From assembly GCA_022718015.1 (NCBI GenBank), contig JAIHZV010000103.1, positions 1 to 5,286 of the forward strand: a stretch of DNA of 5,286 nt. The letters run 5' to 3'. A program made the position numbers and the translations under genes. This DNA is from Phascolarctobacterium sp. GTDB lineage: Bacteria > Bacillota > Negativicutes > Acidaminococcales > Acidaminococcaceae. This document shows, in pieces, positions 5,033 to 5,286 of the stretch. Position 1 is the first letter of the stretch. Each line of letters opens with the position of its first letter. The notes below the pieces were generated by a model. It was not told the DNA's origin. It did not search any database and was given only the letters and a program-made list of their open reading frames with translations.

Positions 5033-5073
5033 GCCTCTGCGACAACTTTTTTTAAGTTTTTTTTCGCGGAGGC
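5033..5073. repeat. Inverted repeat enclosing two phased A/T-tracts upstream of the rpmG promoter
   Basis: GCCTCTGCG (5033-5041) and CGCGGAGGC (5065-5073) are inverted with one wobble or mismatch, depending on strand. Between them the plus strand has T7 (5047-5053) and T8 (5057-5064), starting 10 bases apart, so the tracts fall on the same helical face. Such arrays bend DNA. They sit about 60-77 bases upstream of the predicted rpmG transcription start. No T-tract follows the outer stem, so it is not a terminator. Confidence 0.55.
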
Positions 5074-5130
5074 CCTATAAAGCCTTATCGTCTACTCTAT
5101 AAAGGAAAATGGTTCACTATAATTGGCTTT

Positions 5131-5163
5131 AAAAAGCAAGACCGGCCGCTTGGGACCGGTCTT
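5131..5163 (-). terminator. Intrinsic terminator after tuf
   Basis: In minus-strand RNA, arms 5154-5163 and 5138-5147 form a 10-base-pair GC-rich stem with one U-G pair and a 6-base loop; GC and five U residues follow. It starts about 26 bases after the tuf stop. A smaller hairpin (TTCAGT/ACTGAA, 5167-5182) lies between the stop and this stem and has no U-tract. Confidence 0.9.
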
Positions 5164-5189
5164 ATATTCAGTTATTACTGAACGAAGAA

Positions 5190-5286
5190 TTATTTCTCTT
5201 CTACTTCGGAAACAACGCCAGCGCCAACGGTACGGCCGCCTTCACGGATAGCGAAACGCAGACCTTTTTCGATAGCGATCGGGGTG
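5190..5286 (-). CDS. tuf: Elongation factor Tu, C-terminal end only
   Basis: The last 31 codons are in the window; the rest lies past the right edge. EF-Tu delivers aminoacyl-tRNA to the ribosomal A site in a GTP-dependent way. The visible piece, TPIAIEKGLRFAIREGGRTV followed by GAGVVSEVEEK, is the final beta strands of domain 3. The GLRFAIREGGRTVGAG segment is near-invariant in bacterial EF-Tu. The EEK end differs slightly from the common VIK or similar tails. A strong terminator follows. Placing tuf directly before rpmG-secE-nusG recalls the tufB-secE arrangement of enteric bacteria. Confidence 0.97.
   Translation of the reverse strand, partial: TPIAIEKGLRFAIREGGRTVGAGVVSEVEEK

Noticed and set aside
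5033..5073. Inverted repeat upstream of rpmG as a terminator
   Set aside because: No T-tract follows the stem on either strand, and the tuf terminator at 5131-5163 already fills that role.
5118..5123. Plus-strand TATAAT as a promoter
   Set aside because: No -35 lies at a workable distance and no gene follows on the plus strand.
4739..5189. A tRNA gene between tuf and secE, as in some bacteria
   Set aside because: No cloverleaf or TTC-loop signature is visible; the space is filled by rpmG, the promoter and the A-tract element.

Overview
The window reads almost entirely on the minus strand. It looks like a chromosomal segment of a low-to-mid GC member of the Bacillota. The support is a zinc-type L33, a Bacillota-style L10 leader with an intrinsic terminator, strong GGAGG ribosome binding sites and many intrinsic terminators. 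The ribosomal protein sequences feel like Negativicutes (Acidaminococcaceae/Selenomonadaceae-like), but that placement is impression rather than proof.

In transcription order (right to left): the 3' end of tuf (EF-Tu, 5190-5286) and its terminator; an intergenic stretch with phased A-tracts inside an inverted repeat and a good sigma-70 promoter; then rpmG (L33), secE, nusG, rplK (L11), an L1-binding mRNA mimic, rplA (L1), a probable internal promoter, the L10 leader with its attenuator terminator, rplJ (L10) and rplL (L7/L12), closed by a strong terminator at 1467-1501. This is the classic secE-nusG-rplKAJL block. It joins protein export (SecE), transcription elongation (NusG) and the ribosomal L1 stalk, GTPase centre and L7/L12 stalk, with two visible protein-to-mRNA feedback sites.

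The expected rpoB-rpoC pair does not follow rplL. Instead there is a short lipoprotein gene (961-1422) related to PstS-type phosphate-binding proteins. It has the lobe order swapped and the middle missing, so it is either an unusual minimal protein or a decayed gene. After its terminator comes an AT-rich gene for a Fic-family protein, cut by the left window edge, with its own sigma-70 promoter whose -35 box overlaps the terminator T-tract. The Fic protein carries a fused VbhA-like N-terminal antitoxin segment. The catalytic motif is the variant HPFxEGNTRxxA, and both partners of the usual inhibitory Glu-Arg contact are changed. The right four fifths is conserved housekeeping DNA; the left 1.5 kb is accessory-like and is where the unusual content lies. 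I see no CRISPR array, tRNA, rRNA, transposase or phage gene.
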